This document shows, in pieces, positions 1-7,924 of a DNA stretch of 64,000 nucleotides. The notes beneath the pieces are model-generated. The model was not told the origin of the DNA, made no database searches, and saw only the letters and a list, made by a program, of their open reading frames with translations. The position numbers and the translations under genes were made by a program. How positions within the stretch are numbered: position 1 is the stretch's first letter; each line of letters opens with the position of its first letter. The DNA comes from Polaromonas sp. (GTDB lineage Bacteria; Pseudomonadota; Gammaproteobacteria; Burkholderiales; Burkholderiaceae_C). Location of the stretch: NCBI GenBank assembly GCA_013297865.1, contig JAAFIP010000010.1, positions 1-64,000 of the forward strand, given 5' to 3'.

Positions 1-20
1 CCTCCAGCCGTGTTTGCCGC

Positions 21-50
21 GCGCTATGTGCAGCATGCTGCACATAGCGC
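21..50. repeat. 30 bp perfect palindrome
   Basis: The 15 bases GCGCTATGTGCAGCA are followed directly by their exact reverse complement, with no spacer. No T-run follows on either strand, so it does not look like an intrinsic terminator. It could be an operator for a dimeric regulator or part of a gene outside the window. The rest of 1-183 shows no gene. Confidence 0.8.
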
Positions 51-183
51 ATCAACCTCGCAATCAAGTACGATTGCATCCCCGGACTCTGAATCAATGC
101 GTAGCTGATCTTGGGGGCAGGTCATAGGAGCTTAACTATGAATCTAAAGCCCATTCAATTACTGATAAAGATCAACGAAAAAT

Positions 184-510
184 TTAATTTATGACGATGG
201 GAGCGTCATAAATCTTTCCCGTCGAATTAAAAAAGCTTCCACCGACAAAACACTGTTTTTGCTGCAGTATGAATCCTCGTGCGCTGTCTACGTGAATTAA
301 TCTGAGTTGGTCTTGAGACATAGGAACACGCCACCAACGACCAGAACGGCTGTAATGCGGCTCCTCAATAAGGTATTTCAACCAAACCTGGTTGCAAAGC
401 TTGCATCTCTGAAGCGAAACTTCGGCTCCATTGGTATCGTTTCCTAATTCGGTTATCTCATAGTCAAGATAACTGAAAGGGGGAGTTTGGCATTTGCATG
501 TTCCAGGCAT
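184..510 (-). CDS. Hypothetical AT-rich protein with CxC and CxxC pairs
   Basis: This 108-residue protein matches no family I recognise. Near its N-terminus it has CKC and, about 30 residues later, CKLC, a spacing that could bind zinc. A GTG start three codons upstream (519) is also possible; neither has a clear Shine-Dalgarno sequence. It lies downstream of the 535-1188 gene on the same strand with a gap of about 20 bases, so the two probably form one transcript. Its base composition is AT-rich compared with the rest of the window, which suggests acquisition by transfer. Function unknown. Confidence 0.6.
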   Translation of the reverse strand: MPGTCKCQTPPFSYLDYEITELGNDTNGAEVSLQRCKLCNQVWLKYLIEEPHYSRSGRWWRVPMSQDQLRLIHVDSARGFILQQKQCFVGGSFFNSTGKIYDAPIVIN

Positions 511-534
511 TTTCAGCACCCGTTGGTTCGAATT

Positions 535-1188
535 TCATTGTCGCTGCGAAAATCGTTTCTTCAATTCGTCGTTACTACCACATCGATGTCGCTCTTTTGC
601 CCATTCATTAACCATGCGTGGAACCCCGCGGCTTATTGTCATAAAAGCTTCACGTAATGAAGCTTTGTAGCTATCATCCACATATTTTTCATCCTCATCG
701 ATGCAGAAATTCCTAGTTCCAGATGCTGTTTCTGGCGAAGCAGTAAGAAACCATGCAATGTGCTCCCGTGAAAAATGAACATATCCCGAGGCCAACTTAT
801 ATATCTCCTTCGCCCATGGGTTTTTGATAGCAAATATTTCTTGCAACCTAGCATCATTCATAGGCTTACCTAAATCATCCTTAATTTTCCTGAGCTCCTG
901 ACCTTCGTAGATTTTTGTAGCGATCTCATGTGGATCAGCCATTAAAGCAATTCCATTAAATCGCAGCAGATTGTCTAATTGCATTCTTAGAATTCCAGCA
1001 GCACACATGTATCCACCGCTAGCTGTTATTTGCACAAATCCTTTTATTAGAACAACTGATCGATTCAAAACAGTAAGAGCAATTAGATCGCAAGGAAATA
1101 TATCTTTGCAGCATTTGGATAACAGTGACTTGCCCGCTTCTTCATGCAGGGGTCTTAGATCATTTAAATTCATATTTACAGATTGCAT
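535..1188 (-). CDS. Hypothetical helical protein, AT-rich
   Basis: The product is 217 residues, predominantly charged and helical, with no signal peptide and no clear membrane segment. The middle carries LRMQLDNLLRF and, further on, YKLASGYVHFSREHI. These resemble motifs in uncharacterised bacterial helical proteins I cannot name; a HEPN-like fold is conceivable but not shown. The start at 1188 sits directly after TTTAGG, and a second ATG at 1173 is an alternative. It precedes the 184-510 gene and shares its AT-rich composition. No transposase or integrase is visible nearby, so how it was acquired is unclear. Confidence 0.6.
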   Translation of the reverse strand: MQSVNMNLNDLRPLHEEAGKSLLSKCCKDIFPCDLIALTVLNRSVVLIKGFVQITASGGYMCAAGILRMQLDNLLRFNGIALMADPHEIATKIYEGQELRKIKDDLGKPMNDARLQEIFAIKNPWAKEIYKLASGYVHFSREHIAWFLTASPETASGTRNFCIDEDEKYVDDSYKASLREAFMTISRGVPRMVNEWAKERHRCGSNDELKKRFSQRQ

Positions 1189-1322
1189 CCTAAAGTAAAG
1201 GCAAATGTTTTACTATAAATTCAATAACAACTCTTGATGAATCTTTATAGCCTGAGCCCTGATTAAATCAATACCTGCAATACTTTAAAGGCATGGGAAA
1301 TATTTGTCCTCCCAAGCAAGCG

Positions 1323-1369
1323 GTAAGCGAGCGGTCGGTTTCACAGACCTTTCGTAAAACCGTGCTTAC
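1323..1369. repeat. Two-step inverted repeat upstream of the DUF4019-like gene
   Basis: GTAAGC (1323-1328) pairs with GCTTAC (1364-1369), and inside it CGGTTT (1336-1341) pairs with AAACCG (1357-1362). It lies 50 bases before the next gene start, so it could be a leader hairpin or operator. The remaining bases of 1189-1420 show nothing recognisable. Confidence 0.45.
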
Positions 1370-1420
1370 AATGCAATGAAGATTGTTTATGGTCCTGATA
1401 GATTAACTTAGAGTATTTCA

Positions 1421-1978
1421 ATGCGAATCCTTGCCCTTTTGTGTTTCTCGTTAATTGCATGGTTCACTACATGTGCTAGCGCTCAAGTCGACCCATCTGC
1501 GCAACCAATCCACAACGTTGCTCCCCCGGCCACTGAACCTAACTGGCGACCAACACCAGAGCAAAAAGACATTGTTGGAAAAACAACTTTGGAATACTTC
1601 GCAGCAAAGGATAGCGGCCGCGCTGAAGACGCGTACAGTCAGCTGTCGCCGCGGCAGAAGCAAAATCTTCCTTTCGACAGTTTTAAACAAATATTGAATG
1701 AATTCAACATCAAGTCAGGAAAAGTAGAAGGCAGGCAGCTTAGAGCCATTACTTGGTACAAAGATTCTCCTAGGGCGGGTCCTGGGTTGTACGTTGCTGT
1801 AGACTATTCGAGCCAGTATCCAAACCTAGCGCTTCACTGTGGCTATGTGGTTTGGCAGGAACAAGCAAATGGTAGCCTTCTGCTCATTCGAGAAGAGGTC
1901 AACGTTATAGACAATGTAACGATGGCTAAACTGAAGCCAGAAGCTATTGAAAATGCCAGGAAGCAATTTCGGTGCTAA
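1421..1978 (+). CDS. Secreted DUF4019-like protein
   Basis: The 185-residue product begins with a signal peptide (MRILALLCFSLIAWF..., probable cleavage after CASA at residue 21). A proline-rich linker and a C-terminal domain of about 130 residues follow. The domain has an RQL-x-AITWYKDSP stretch, a strand pair around PGLYVAVDY and a final LLLIREEVNVI. This pattern resembles DUF4019 proteins, which are small periplasmic proteins of unknown function; the assignment is from memory of the family. The composition is AT-rich like the two genes before it. The Shine-Dalgarno sequence is weak. It probably acts in the periplasm; no partner is evident. Confidence 0.65.
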   Translation: MRILALLCFSLIAWFTTCASAQVDPSAQPIHNVAPPATEPNWRPTPEQKDIVGKTTLEYFAAKDSGRAEDAYSQLSPRQKQNLPFDSFKQILNEFNIKSGKVEGRQLRAITWYKDSPRAGPGLYVAVDYSSQYPNLALHCGYVVWQEQANGSLLLIREEVNVIDNVTMAKLKPEAIENARKQFRC

Positions 1979-2059
1979 GTCATTAATCGCACTGAATTGC
2001 GCCCAGTTGTTCAGACATCCGAGCGTTCTTATTTCGCGCGTCTCAAATTAAACTCCACA

Positions 2060-2203
2060 TCTTCAAGCATCTGCCAGGGTGAAGCGATGGGAGCGTGTCG
2101 ATGAAAAAATCGCAGAAAGGCGCGGTGACCATCTCTAAGTCACTGCTTACGGTGACGCGTGTTTTCGGAGATTTTTTGCAGCGACATGTCCCATCGCCCG
2201 TCC
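2060..2203 (+). repeat. RF2 structured repeat, copy A
   Basis: This is one of two related elements of about 145 bp; the other is 48726-48873 in inverse orientation. The outer arms 2084-2100 and 2182-2197 pair, and an inner stem pairs 2104-2111 with 2170-2177. Shared blocks with copy B include ATGGGAGCGT, AAAGGCG, ACGCGTGTTTT and ATGTCCCAT. Where the copies differ in a stem, the opposite arm differs in a matching way. No gene is seen in 1979-2333; the element and an RF1 copy occupy most of that gap. Confidence 0.75.
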
Positions 2204-2279
2204 AGGGTGAACTTCAGCTACAAAAGCTTTGCAGCGGGCTGTTAAAGACAACAAAAAACAACCAGAACACTAAAAAATC

Positions 2280-2312
2280 AATAGCTGCTCCCGCGATATT
2301 CCATTGGCCTGG
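2280..2312 (+). repeat. RF1 dispersed repeat, copy 1
   Basis: The core reads ATAGCTGCTCCCGCGATATT followed by CCATTGGCCTG. It lies 20 bases beyond the stop codon of the minus-strand permease gene. The adjacent ATAGC half-hairpin is present, but a matching GCTAT arm is not. Confidence 0.85.
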
Positions 2313-2333
2313 CAGCCCAAAAGCCTTATAAAA

Positions 2334-3953
2334 CTACGCCTTGTCACGCAAACTGCGGCTCAACAGCATGACTGGAATCAGGCCCACAGCTACCAACGCC
2401 AAACAAGGCAGCGCAGCCTCGCCCAGCCGCTCATCACGCGCCAGCTGATAGGCCATCACCGCCAGCGTATCGTGGTTAAAAGGGCGCAATACCAAAGTAG
2501 CAGGCAGCTCTTTCATCACATCGACAAAGACCAACAAAGTAGCCACCAAAGTAGAGCGGCGCAGCAAAGGCCAGTGCACGCGGCGCATCAGGGCCAGGCC
2601 GGTGACGCCCAGGGTGCGGGCGCTGTCGTCCATGGACAGAGGCACGCGGCTGTAGCCGCTTTGGATGCTCTGCAGGGCCACGGCACTGAATCGCACCAGG
2701 TAGGCCCACACAACACCCAGCACAGTGGCCGTAACCACATAGCCCACGCCCCAGCTGGGCTGCGCGGCCTGCAGCGCGCCCACGGGGATGAGCAGGCCCA
2801 CGACGATGACCGCACCCGGCACGGCGTAGCCCATGCCTGCAAGCTGCACCACGCCGCGCGACAGCACATTGGGCGAGCGGCGCACCGTGAAAGCCATGGC
2901 CAGAGCCATGCTCACTGCCAATGCGGCGGCCAGGCTGGCCAGCTTGACGCTGTTGAACGCCCATGCGCCAAAGGCTGCCCATGGCAAGGGCGCATCGGCA
3001 CTACCCCAGCCAGCCATCAAAGGCCGCAACATGAACAACACCGGCAGCACAAAGCCCAACAACACCGGCGTGCCGCACACCAGCCACGCGGCCAGCAGAT
3101 GCCTGCCGCGCAGGGCCACGGGCCGCGCCTCGGCGCTGCCTGCGCGCGCGCCCTTGTTGGCGGCAAAGCGCATTTTGCGCTGTGCATGACGCTCCAGTTT
3201 CAGTAGCACGGCCACGATCACCAGCAAGGATACTGCCAGTTGCGCAGCCGCAATGCGGTTGTCCATAGCGAGCCAGGCCTTGTAGATGCCTGCGGTAAAG
3301 GTCTGGATGCCGAAATAGCTGGACACGCCAAAGTCGGCCAGGGTTTCCATCAGCGCCAGCGCCACGCCAGCGGCAATGGCCGGGCGGGCCAGTGGCAAAG
3401 CGATGGTTTTGATGCGGCGCTTGAGCGGCGCGCCCAGCAGGCGCGCAGCCTCCATCAGCAAGGTGGCGCGCTCGGCCAGTGCAGCGCGCGCCAGCAGATA
3501 GACATACGGATACAGCGTGACCACAAACACCAGCACCGCGCCGCCCAGGCTGCGCACCTCGGGTAGCACGCGGCCCTGCACGCCCAGCGCGCTGCGGATG
3601 AAGGTTTGCGCAGGGCCTGCGTATTGCAGAAAGTCGGTGTACGCGTAGGCCACCACATAGGCAGGCATGGCAATGGGCAGCAGCAGCGCCCACTCAAAGG
3701 TTTTACGGCCCGGAAAGTCAAACAGCGTCACCGCGCAGGCCGTAGCCGCGCCCAGCAGGCCCACACCGACAGCCACCATCAGGCACAGCGCAATCGACGT
3801 GAGCGCGTACTGCGGCAGCACCGTGCGGGCCATCTCCACCAGGATCTGCCCGCTCTCGGCATCGACCTGCAACACCGACCCCAACACGGCCAGCACCGGC
3901 AGCACGATGAGGGCTGCAATAAGCAGGAGGGGGAGCTGGGCTAGGCGGTGCAC
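2334..3953 (-). CDS. fbpB: Iron(III) ABC transporter permease, FbpB-like
   Basis: This 539-residue inner-membrane protein is a tandem fusion of two permease domains of about 250 residues each, as in FbpB/SfuB-type Fe3+ transporters. Each half has several hydrophobic spans and a cytoplasmic EAA-type loop: EAARLLGAPLKRR in the first and DDSARTLGVTGLALMRR in the second. These loops contact the ATPase. The ATPase gene is divergent at 4272. No substrate-binding protein (fbpA) is in the window. The start used is a GTG at 3953 without a convincing Shine-Dalgarno sequence, so the N-terminus is uncertain. The shared upstream region holds a Fur box and an inverted repeat. Confidence 0.88.
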   Translation of the reverse strand: MHRLAQLPLLLIAALIVLPVLAVLGSVLQVDAESGQILVEMARTVLPQYALTSIALCLMVAVGVGLLGAATACAVTLFDFPGRKTFEWALLLPIAMPAYVVAYAYTDFLQYAGPAQTFIRSALGVQGRVLPEVRSLGGAVLVFVVTLYPYVYLLARAALAERATLLMEAARLLGAPLKRRIKTIALPLARPAIAAGVALALMETLADFGVSSYFGIQTFTAGIYKAWLAMDNRIAAAQLAVSLLVIVAVLLKLERHAQRKMRFAANKGARAGSAEARPVALRGRHLLAAWLVCGTPVLLGFVLPVLFMLRPLMAGWGSADAPLPWAAFGAWAFNSVKLASLAAALAVSMALAMAFTVRRSPNVLSRGVVQLAGMGYAVPGAVIVVGLLIPVGALQAAQPSWGVGYVVTATVLGVVWAYLVRFSAVALQSIQSGYSRVPLSMDDSARTLGVTGLALMRRVHWPLLRRSTLVATLLVFVDVMKELPATLVLRPFNHDTLAVMAYQLARDERLGEAALPCLALVAVGLIPVMLLSRSLRDKA

Positions 3954-3997
3954 TAATGGGAACGTTTTTTTATGCTTTAAGGGGGAGGGAACTTCCG

Positions 3998-4186
3998 GAC
4001 GCGAAGGGCGCGAAGGTTACGCGAAGGACGCAAAAGGAAGTCAAAAAATACCAAAATTCAGTGTTGACGTTGTTTGAAGAAATTCAAAAATGAATTTTTT
4101 ATTTTCATTTTCTTTCCCTTTCTTCTTTATCTTTTTTTGGTTTTTCCTTTTGCGTCCTTCGCGTAACCTTAGCGTCCTTCGCGTCC
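3998..4186. repeat. RF3 large inverted repeat, copy 1
   Basis: Two 43-base arms, 3998-4040 and 4144-4186, are inverted copies with two mismatches. Each arm is itself built from short repeats of the type GGACGCGAAGG and GGTTACGCGAAGG. The 103-base centre is AT-rich. It occupies most of the 3954-4271 gap between the two divergent iron-transport genes. A second copy is at 56327-56530. Confidence 0.85.
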
Positions 4187-4240
4187 TGTCTTATATCTTC
4201 ATGTCTCACGTGATTTACCCAATAAATACACGTCAATCTA

Positions 4241-4259
4241 AATGAGAATTATATTCATT
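4241..4259. promoter_or_regulatory. Fur box
   Basis: AATGAGAATTATATTCATT is a near-palindromic 19-mer resembling the Fur consensus GATAATGATAATCATTATC. It ends 12 bases before the start codon of the iron-transport ATPase, so iron-replete Fur would block that promoter. The divergent permease starts about 290 bases away across the RF3 repeat, so control of both genes from this site is less certain. Confidence 0.7.
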
Positions 4260-4271
4260 TAAAATCCCCGC

Positions 4272-5345
4272 ATGTTCCTGGATTTACAACACCTCGGCGT
4301 CCAATACCCTGGCCGTGCGCACAGCGCCGTGGCTGACGTGTCGTTTGGCTTGACTGCGGGGCAAATTGGCGTGCTGATTGGCCCCAGCGGCTGCGGCAAG
4401 ACCACGCTGTTGCGCGCGGTGGCGGGGCTGGAGCGGCTGAGCGCGGGTGAGATTGTGCTGGCAGGCAGCACGGTCAGCACGGTCAGCCGGTCGATTGCGC
4501 CCGAAGACCGGCGCGTGGGCATGGTATTTCAGGACTACGCCCTGTTCCCGCATCTGGATGTGGGGCAAAACGTGGGCTTTGGCATTTATGACTGGCCCAA
4601 AAAAGAGCGCCAGGCCCGCGTGGGCGAGGTGCTGGACCTGGTGGGCCTGGGCGATGTGCGCCGCCGCTATCCGCATGAGCTCTCGGGTGGCCAGCAGCAG
4701 CGTGTGGCGCTGGCCCGGGCGCTGGCACCCAAGCCGCAGCTCCTGCTGCTGGACGAGCCGTTTTCGAATCTTGACGTGGACCTGCGCGAGCGCCTGGCCC
4801 ACGAAGTGCGCGGCATCTTGAAAGCCGCAGGTGCCACGGCCTTGTTTGTCACCCATGACCAGCTCGAGGCCTTTGCCATCGGCGATGTGATTGGCGTGAT
4901 GCACGAAGGCACGCTGCACCAGTGGGCCGATGCCTACACCCTCTACCACCGCCCTGCCACCCGCTTTGTGGCTGACTTCATTGGCCACGGCGTGTTTGCC
5001 AAGGCGCAGGTGGAGCTGCACAGCGAAGACGGCGGCATCCACAAACACGTCGTCACGCCTCTGGGTGAGCTGCACGACATCAGCCCTGCGGTGCTGGAGG
5101 CGCTGCAAATTGGCGAGGTGGATGTGCTGCTGCGCGCCGACGATATCATCCACGACGACGCCTCTCCCGTGCAGGCGCAGATCGTGCGCAAGGCCTTTCG
5201 TGGCAATGAATTTCTCTACACACTAAAACTCAAAACCGGCGAAACCGTGATGGCCCATGTGCCCAGCCACCACGACCACAAGCTGGGCGAATGGATTGGC
5301 ATCAAGCCCGAGGTGGATCACGTGGTGACGTTTGCAGCGCACTAA
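4272..5345 (+). CDS. fbpC: Iron(III) ABC transporter ATP-binding protein, FbpC-like
   Basis: The 357-residue product is a complete ABC ATPase with an accessory C-terminal domain. Walker A GPSGCGKTT is at about residues 37-45, the signature LSGGQQQRVALARAL near 136, Walker B LLLLDEPFSNLD near 158, and the switch histidine in FVTHDQ near 193. The last 120 residues form a TOBE-like regulatory region, as in FbpC and PotA relatives. It would energise the permease encoded divergently at 2334. The start codon lacks a Shine-Dalgarno sequence, and a Fur box lies just upstream. Iron specificity is inferred from the Fur box and the fused permease partner; other substrates are possible. Confidence 0.88.
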   Translation: MFLDLQHLGVQYPGRAHSAVADVSFGLTAGQIGVLIGPSGCGKTTLLRAVAGLERLSAGEIVLAGSTVSTVSRSIAPEDRRVGMVFQDYALFPHLDVGQNVGFGIYDWPKKERQARVGEVLDLVGLGDVRRRYPHELSGGQQQRVALARALAPKPQLLLLDEPFSNLDVDLRERLAHEVRGILKAAGATALFVTHDQLEAFAIGDVIGVMHEGTLHQWADAYTLYHRPATRFVADFIGHGVFAKAQVELHSEDGGIHKHVVTPLGELHDISPAVLEALQIGEVDVLLRADDIIHDDASPVQAQIVRKAFRGNEFLYTLKLKTGETVMAHVPSHHDHKLGEWIGIKPEVDHVVTFAAH

Positions 5346-5352
5346 GCAGCTG

Positions 5353-5943
5353 CTAAAACTGCTGCAGGAAATTGGCACCTACGCTCTGCAACTTGGTAGG
5401 GCGACCTTCGGGTTTGCACATATCAGCCGTGCGAAACCCCGGGGTTGCCATGCCGTCTTTGATTTTGACGATATCGTAATCGACACCGCAGCTTTGCACA
5501 GGCTTCATGAACAGGCAGCTGCTGCCTGATACATCGCGCTGCACCGCCACCTCAAATTTACCGTCTGCGCACTGTTTGGCCGCCTGCGCGCCGCGGGGGC
5601 TGTCCAGGGTAAACAGGATTTTGCTGAAAGTCACTTTGGCCTCCACCGCATCAGCCACGTCTTTGACTGGACCACCCATTTCAACCCCGCCAATAAAGAC
5701 AAAGCTGTACAAAGGCTGCCTGCATTGGCCGTCTGCAAAGAATTTGTACTGCGTGGTGTGGCCTTGTGGTCCAAACAGGTAAATGCGCTGCACATGGGAT
5801 ATATCCTGTGTAGGGCCCAATGCCAGTGAAGTACATGGTGCACTGGTCCATTCACTGGGGCCGTTCTGCGCATACGCCGTGGTCTGCTGACACAGCAGCA
5901 TCAAAAAAACAGCCATAGCGCCTAGCAATTTAGACATCATCAT
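5353..5943 (-). CDS. Secreted cysteine-containing protein of unknown function
   Basis: This 196-residue protein starts at the first of three consecutive ATG codons, which has AAGGAG at good spacing. A signal peptide ends near TAYA at about residue 25. The mature part has scattered cysteines (about seven) that could form disulfides in the periplasm. A GQCRQPLYSF segment followed by GGVEMGGP loosely recalls APCDD1-like domains, but I would not assign it. It converges on fbpC with only seven bases between the stop codons. No function can be given. Confidence 0.7.
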   Translation of the reverse strand: MMMSKLLGAMAVFLMLLCQQTTAYAQNGPSEWTSAPCTSLALGPTQDISHVQRIYLFGPQGHTTQYKFFADGQCRQPLYSFVFIGGVEMGGPVKDVADAVEAKVTFSKILFTLDSPRGAQAAKQCADGKFEVAVQRDVSGSSCLFMKPVQSCGVDYDIVKIKDGMATPGFRTADMCKPEGRPTKLQSVGANFLQQF

Positions 5944-6041
5944 AAAAATCTCCTTGGTAGAAAGAACAAAAAATAGGGTGGCATCAGTACAGGTGGCACA
6001 TCACATCCGCACGGACGCAATGCACCAGGCTGCACAGCTGG

Positions 6042-6782
6042 TCACCACTGGACAACACCTGACTCGTTGAAGAAACCGCCTGTGGGGCCATCAGCGGGCA
6101 AGGTAGCCAGGCGCAGCGCCACCAGTGCGGCTTGCTCGGGGGTGTTGGGTGCATCCGCGCCGCCCATGTCGGTGCGCGTCCAGCCGGGGCACATGGCATT
6201 GACCTTGATACCGTCATCACGCAAGGCCTTGGCCAACAGACCCGTTACGCCATTGAGCAGTGTTTTCGACAGACGGTACGGTGCTCCTTCGGTGGCGCCA
6301 TAGATGGATGCTGGGTTGACCATCTCGCTGATGGATCCCACAGCACTGGACACATTGACCACACGTGCACCACCTGCGGCTTTGAGCAAAGGGAACAGCG
6401 CTTGTGTCAAGTGCAGTGGGCCAAAGGCGTTGACCTGAATCGACTGGTCAATATCTGCCTGCTGGGCGCTCATGATGGAGTCGCTGTAGCCCAGGAAGAT
6501 ACCTGCATTGTTGACCAGCACATCGAGCTTGGTATAACGCGCCGACAGTGCTTTAGCGGCTTGCTGAATGGATGCGGTGCTTGCCACATCCAGCGCCAGG
6601 GCCTCAGCACTGCCGCCAGCGGCTTCAATGGTGCGGACGACCTCGGCCGATTTTTCTGCATCTCGCGCTGCCACCAGGACGTGAAAGCCTTGCGCAGCCA
6701 GACGCTGCGCAATGGCACGGCCAATGCCGCGGTTAGCGCCTGTGACCAAAGCGGTTTTTAAACTAGTTGGTGCGTTAAACAT
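6042..6782 (-). CDS. Short-chain dehydrogenase/reductase
   Basis: The 246-residue protein has the Rossmann motif TGANRGIG near its N-terminus, NNAGIF in the middle, the catalytic YRLSK (YxxxK) and CPGWTRTDMGG after it. This layout resembles carbonyl reductase-like classical SDRs, which use NADPH; the substrate is not predictable. The chosen start at 6782 has AAAGGAA upstream. An open frame extends to 6956, but it would overlap the divergent regulator gene and precedes the Rossmann fold with unrelated sequence. The divergent LysR gene at 6868 probably regulates it. Confidence 0.85.
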   Translation of the reverse strand: MFNAPTSLKTALVTGANRGIGRAIAQRLAAQGFHVLVAARDAEKSAEVVRTIEAAGGSAEALALDVASTASIQQAAKALSARYTKLDVLVNNAGIFLGYSDSIMSAQQADIDQSIQVNAFGPLHLTQALFPLLKAAGGARVVNVSSAVGSISEMVNPASIYGATEGAPYRLSKTLLNGVTGLLAKALRDDGIKVNAMCPGWTRTDMGGADAPNTPEQAALVALRLATLPADGPTGGFFNESGVVQW

Positions 6783-6867
6783 GATGTGTTCCTTTGTTGA
6801 TGGATGAACTTTACGCAGCAGCATCGTCTTTGATAAGATAGCAAATAAATTACAAACTGTATTCAAA

Positions 6868-7788
6868 ATGAAGACAATCGAATTGATCACGCTACGTGCA
6901 CTGAGCACCCTGGAGACGGTGGCCATGGAAAGCAGCTTTTCCGAGGCCGGGCGCAAGCTGGGTTTACCCCGTGCCGTGGTCAGCCAGATGATTGCGCAGT
7001 TGGAAGCTCAGGTTGACGCCAAGTTGTTCAGGCGCACTACACGCAAGGTGGTACTGACAGAGCATGGCGAGGCGCTGATTGCGCGCATTTCTCCGGCGCT
7101 GGCTGACATCCGCGCAGGCTTGCTAAGCACGCGCGCACAAAGTGGCAACCTGGCAGGTGATGTGCGCCTGTCTGTCAGCCATGCATTGGGGCGGCATTTT
7201 GTGCTGCCTGCATTGCCTGCGTTTCGCGCTCAATATCCTGAAGTGCGAGTGGAGGTATTGCTGGCTGATGGACTGGATGATCTGATTGTGGAAAGCCTGG
7301 ACTTGACCATCCGCATGGGAGAACTGCCCGACAGCAGCATGGTCGCCAAGCGTTTGGGCACCCTGCCCGTAGTGCTGGTGGCTTCCAGCAATCTATTGGC
7401 CACGCTGGGAACACCTAAAACACCGGAAAAACTTAGAGCCTGTCCCGCCATTGGCTTTCGCATCCCGGGAAGTGGCAGCTTGTATCCATGGAAATTCGAA
7501 ACTAAAGGTGAGCGTGTCGCCGTGGTGCCCGAACGATTGAACACCATTTGCAATTCAATGGAAGGTGTCGTGGATCTTGTACGCCAGGGCCAAGGCATTG
7601 CCGCTGTGCCGCGTTATCTGGTAGAAAAAGACATTGCATCGGGAGACTTGAAAATACTGCTGGAGCGCTACAAACTGCCCAGCATACCGGTGCATTTATA
7701 TTTCGCCAGCCGGGCGCACATGGCTCGGCGTGTCAGACTACTGGCAGATCACTTGAGCGAATCGATCAAACGAATGATGGCAGCCTGA
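6868..7788 (+). CDS. LysR-family transcriptional regulator
   Basis: The 306-residue product has an N-terminal winged helix-turn-helix (about residues 5-65, with SSFSEAGRKLGLPRAVVSQ) and a C-terminal periplasmic-binding-protein-like effector domain from about 90. It resembles the CrgA/DsdC-like LysR group in which the second helix ends in VSQMIAQLE. It is divergent from the SDR gene with 85 bases between start codons, the usual arrangement for a LysR regulator and its target. The effector is unknown. The intergenic region is AT-rich, but no single LysR box stands out. Confidence 0.9.
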   Translation: MKTIELITLRALSTLETVAMESSFSEAGRKLGLPRAVVSQMIAQLEAQVDAKLFRRTTRKVVLTEHGEALIARISPALADIRAGLLSTRAQSGNLAGDVRLSVSHALGRHFVLPALPAFRAQYPEVRVEVLLADGLDDLIVESLDLTIRMGELPDSSMVAKRLGTLPVVLVASSNLLATLGTPKTPEKLRACPAIGFRIPGSGSLYPWKFETKGERVAVVPERLNTICNSMEGVVDLVRQGQGIAAVPRYLVEKDIASGDLKILLERYKLPSIPVHLYFASRAHMARRVRLLADHLSESIKRMMAA

Positions 7789-7924
7789 TATTTCGGCACT
7801 ACGGCTGCCAGCAGGGTCGTCAAGGCCTTCGGCGTTGCGGTTGTGAACACATGTGAACTGTGTGAAACCAGCGTGAAGTGCATGTTGTGGCGATAATTGC
7901 AGCATACTTTCACGTTAGCACTGC

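Noticed and set aside
2060-2203. RF2 as an integron attC site
   Set aside because: It has the size and folded form, and follows AT-rich genes, but no GTTRRRY core sites were found and no integrase is present.
2304-3206. Long plus-strand open frame of 300 codons
   Set aside because: It is antisense to the iron permease, has His/Gln-rich nonsense composition and no homology; GC-rich third positions create such frames.
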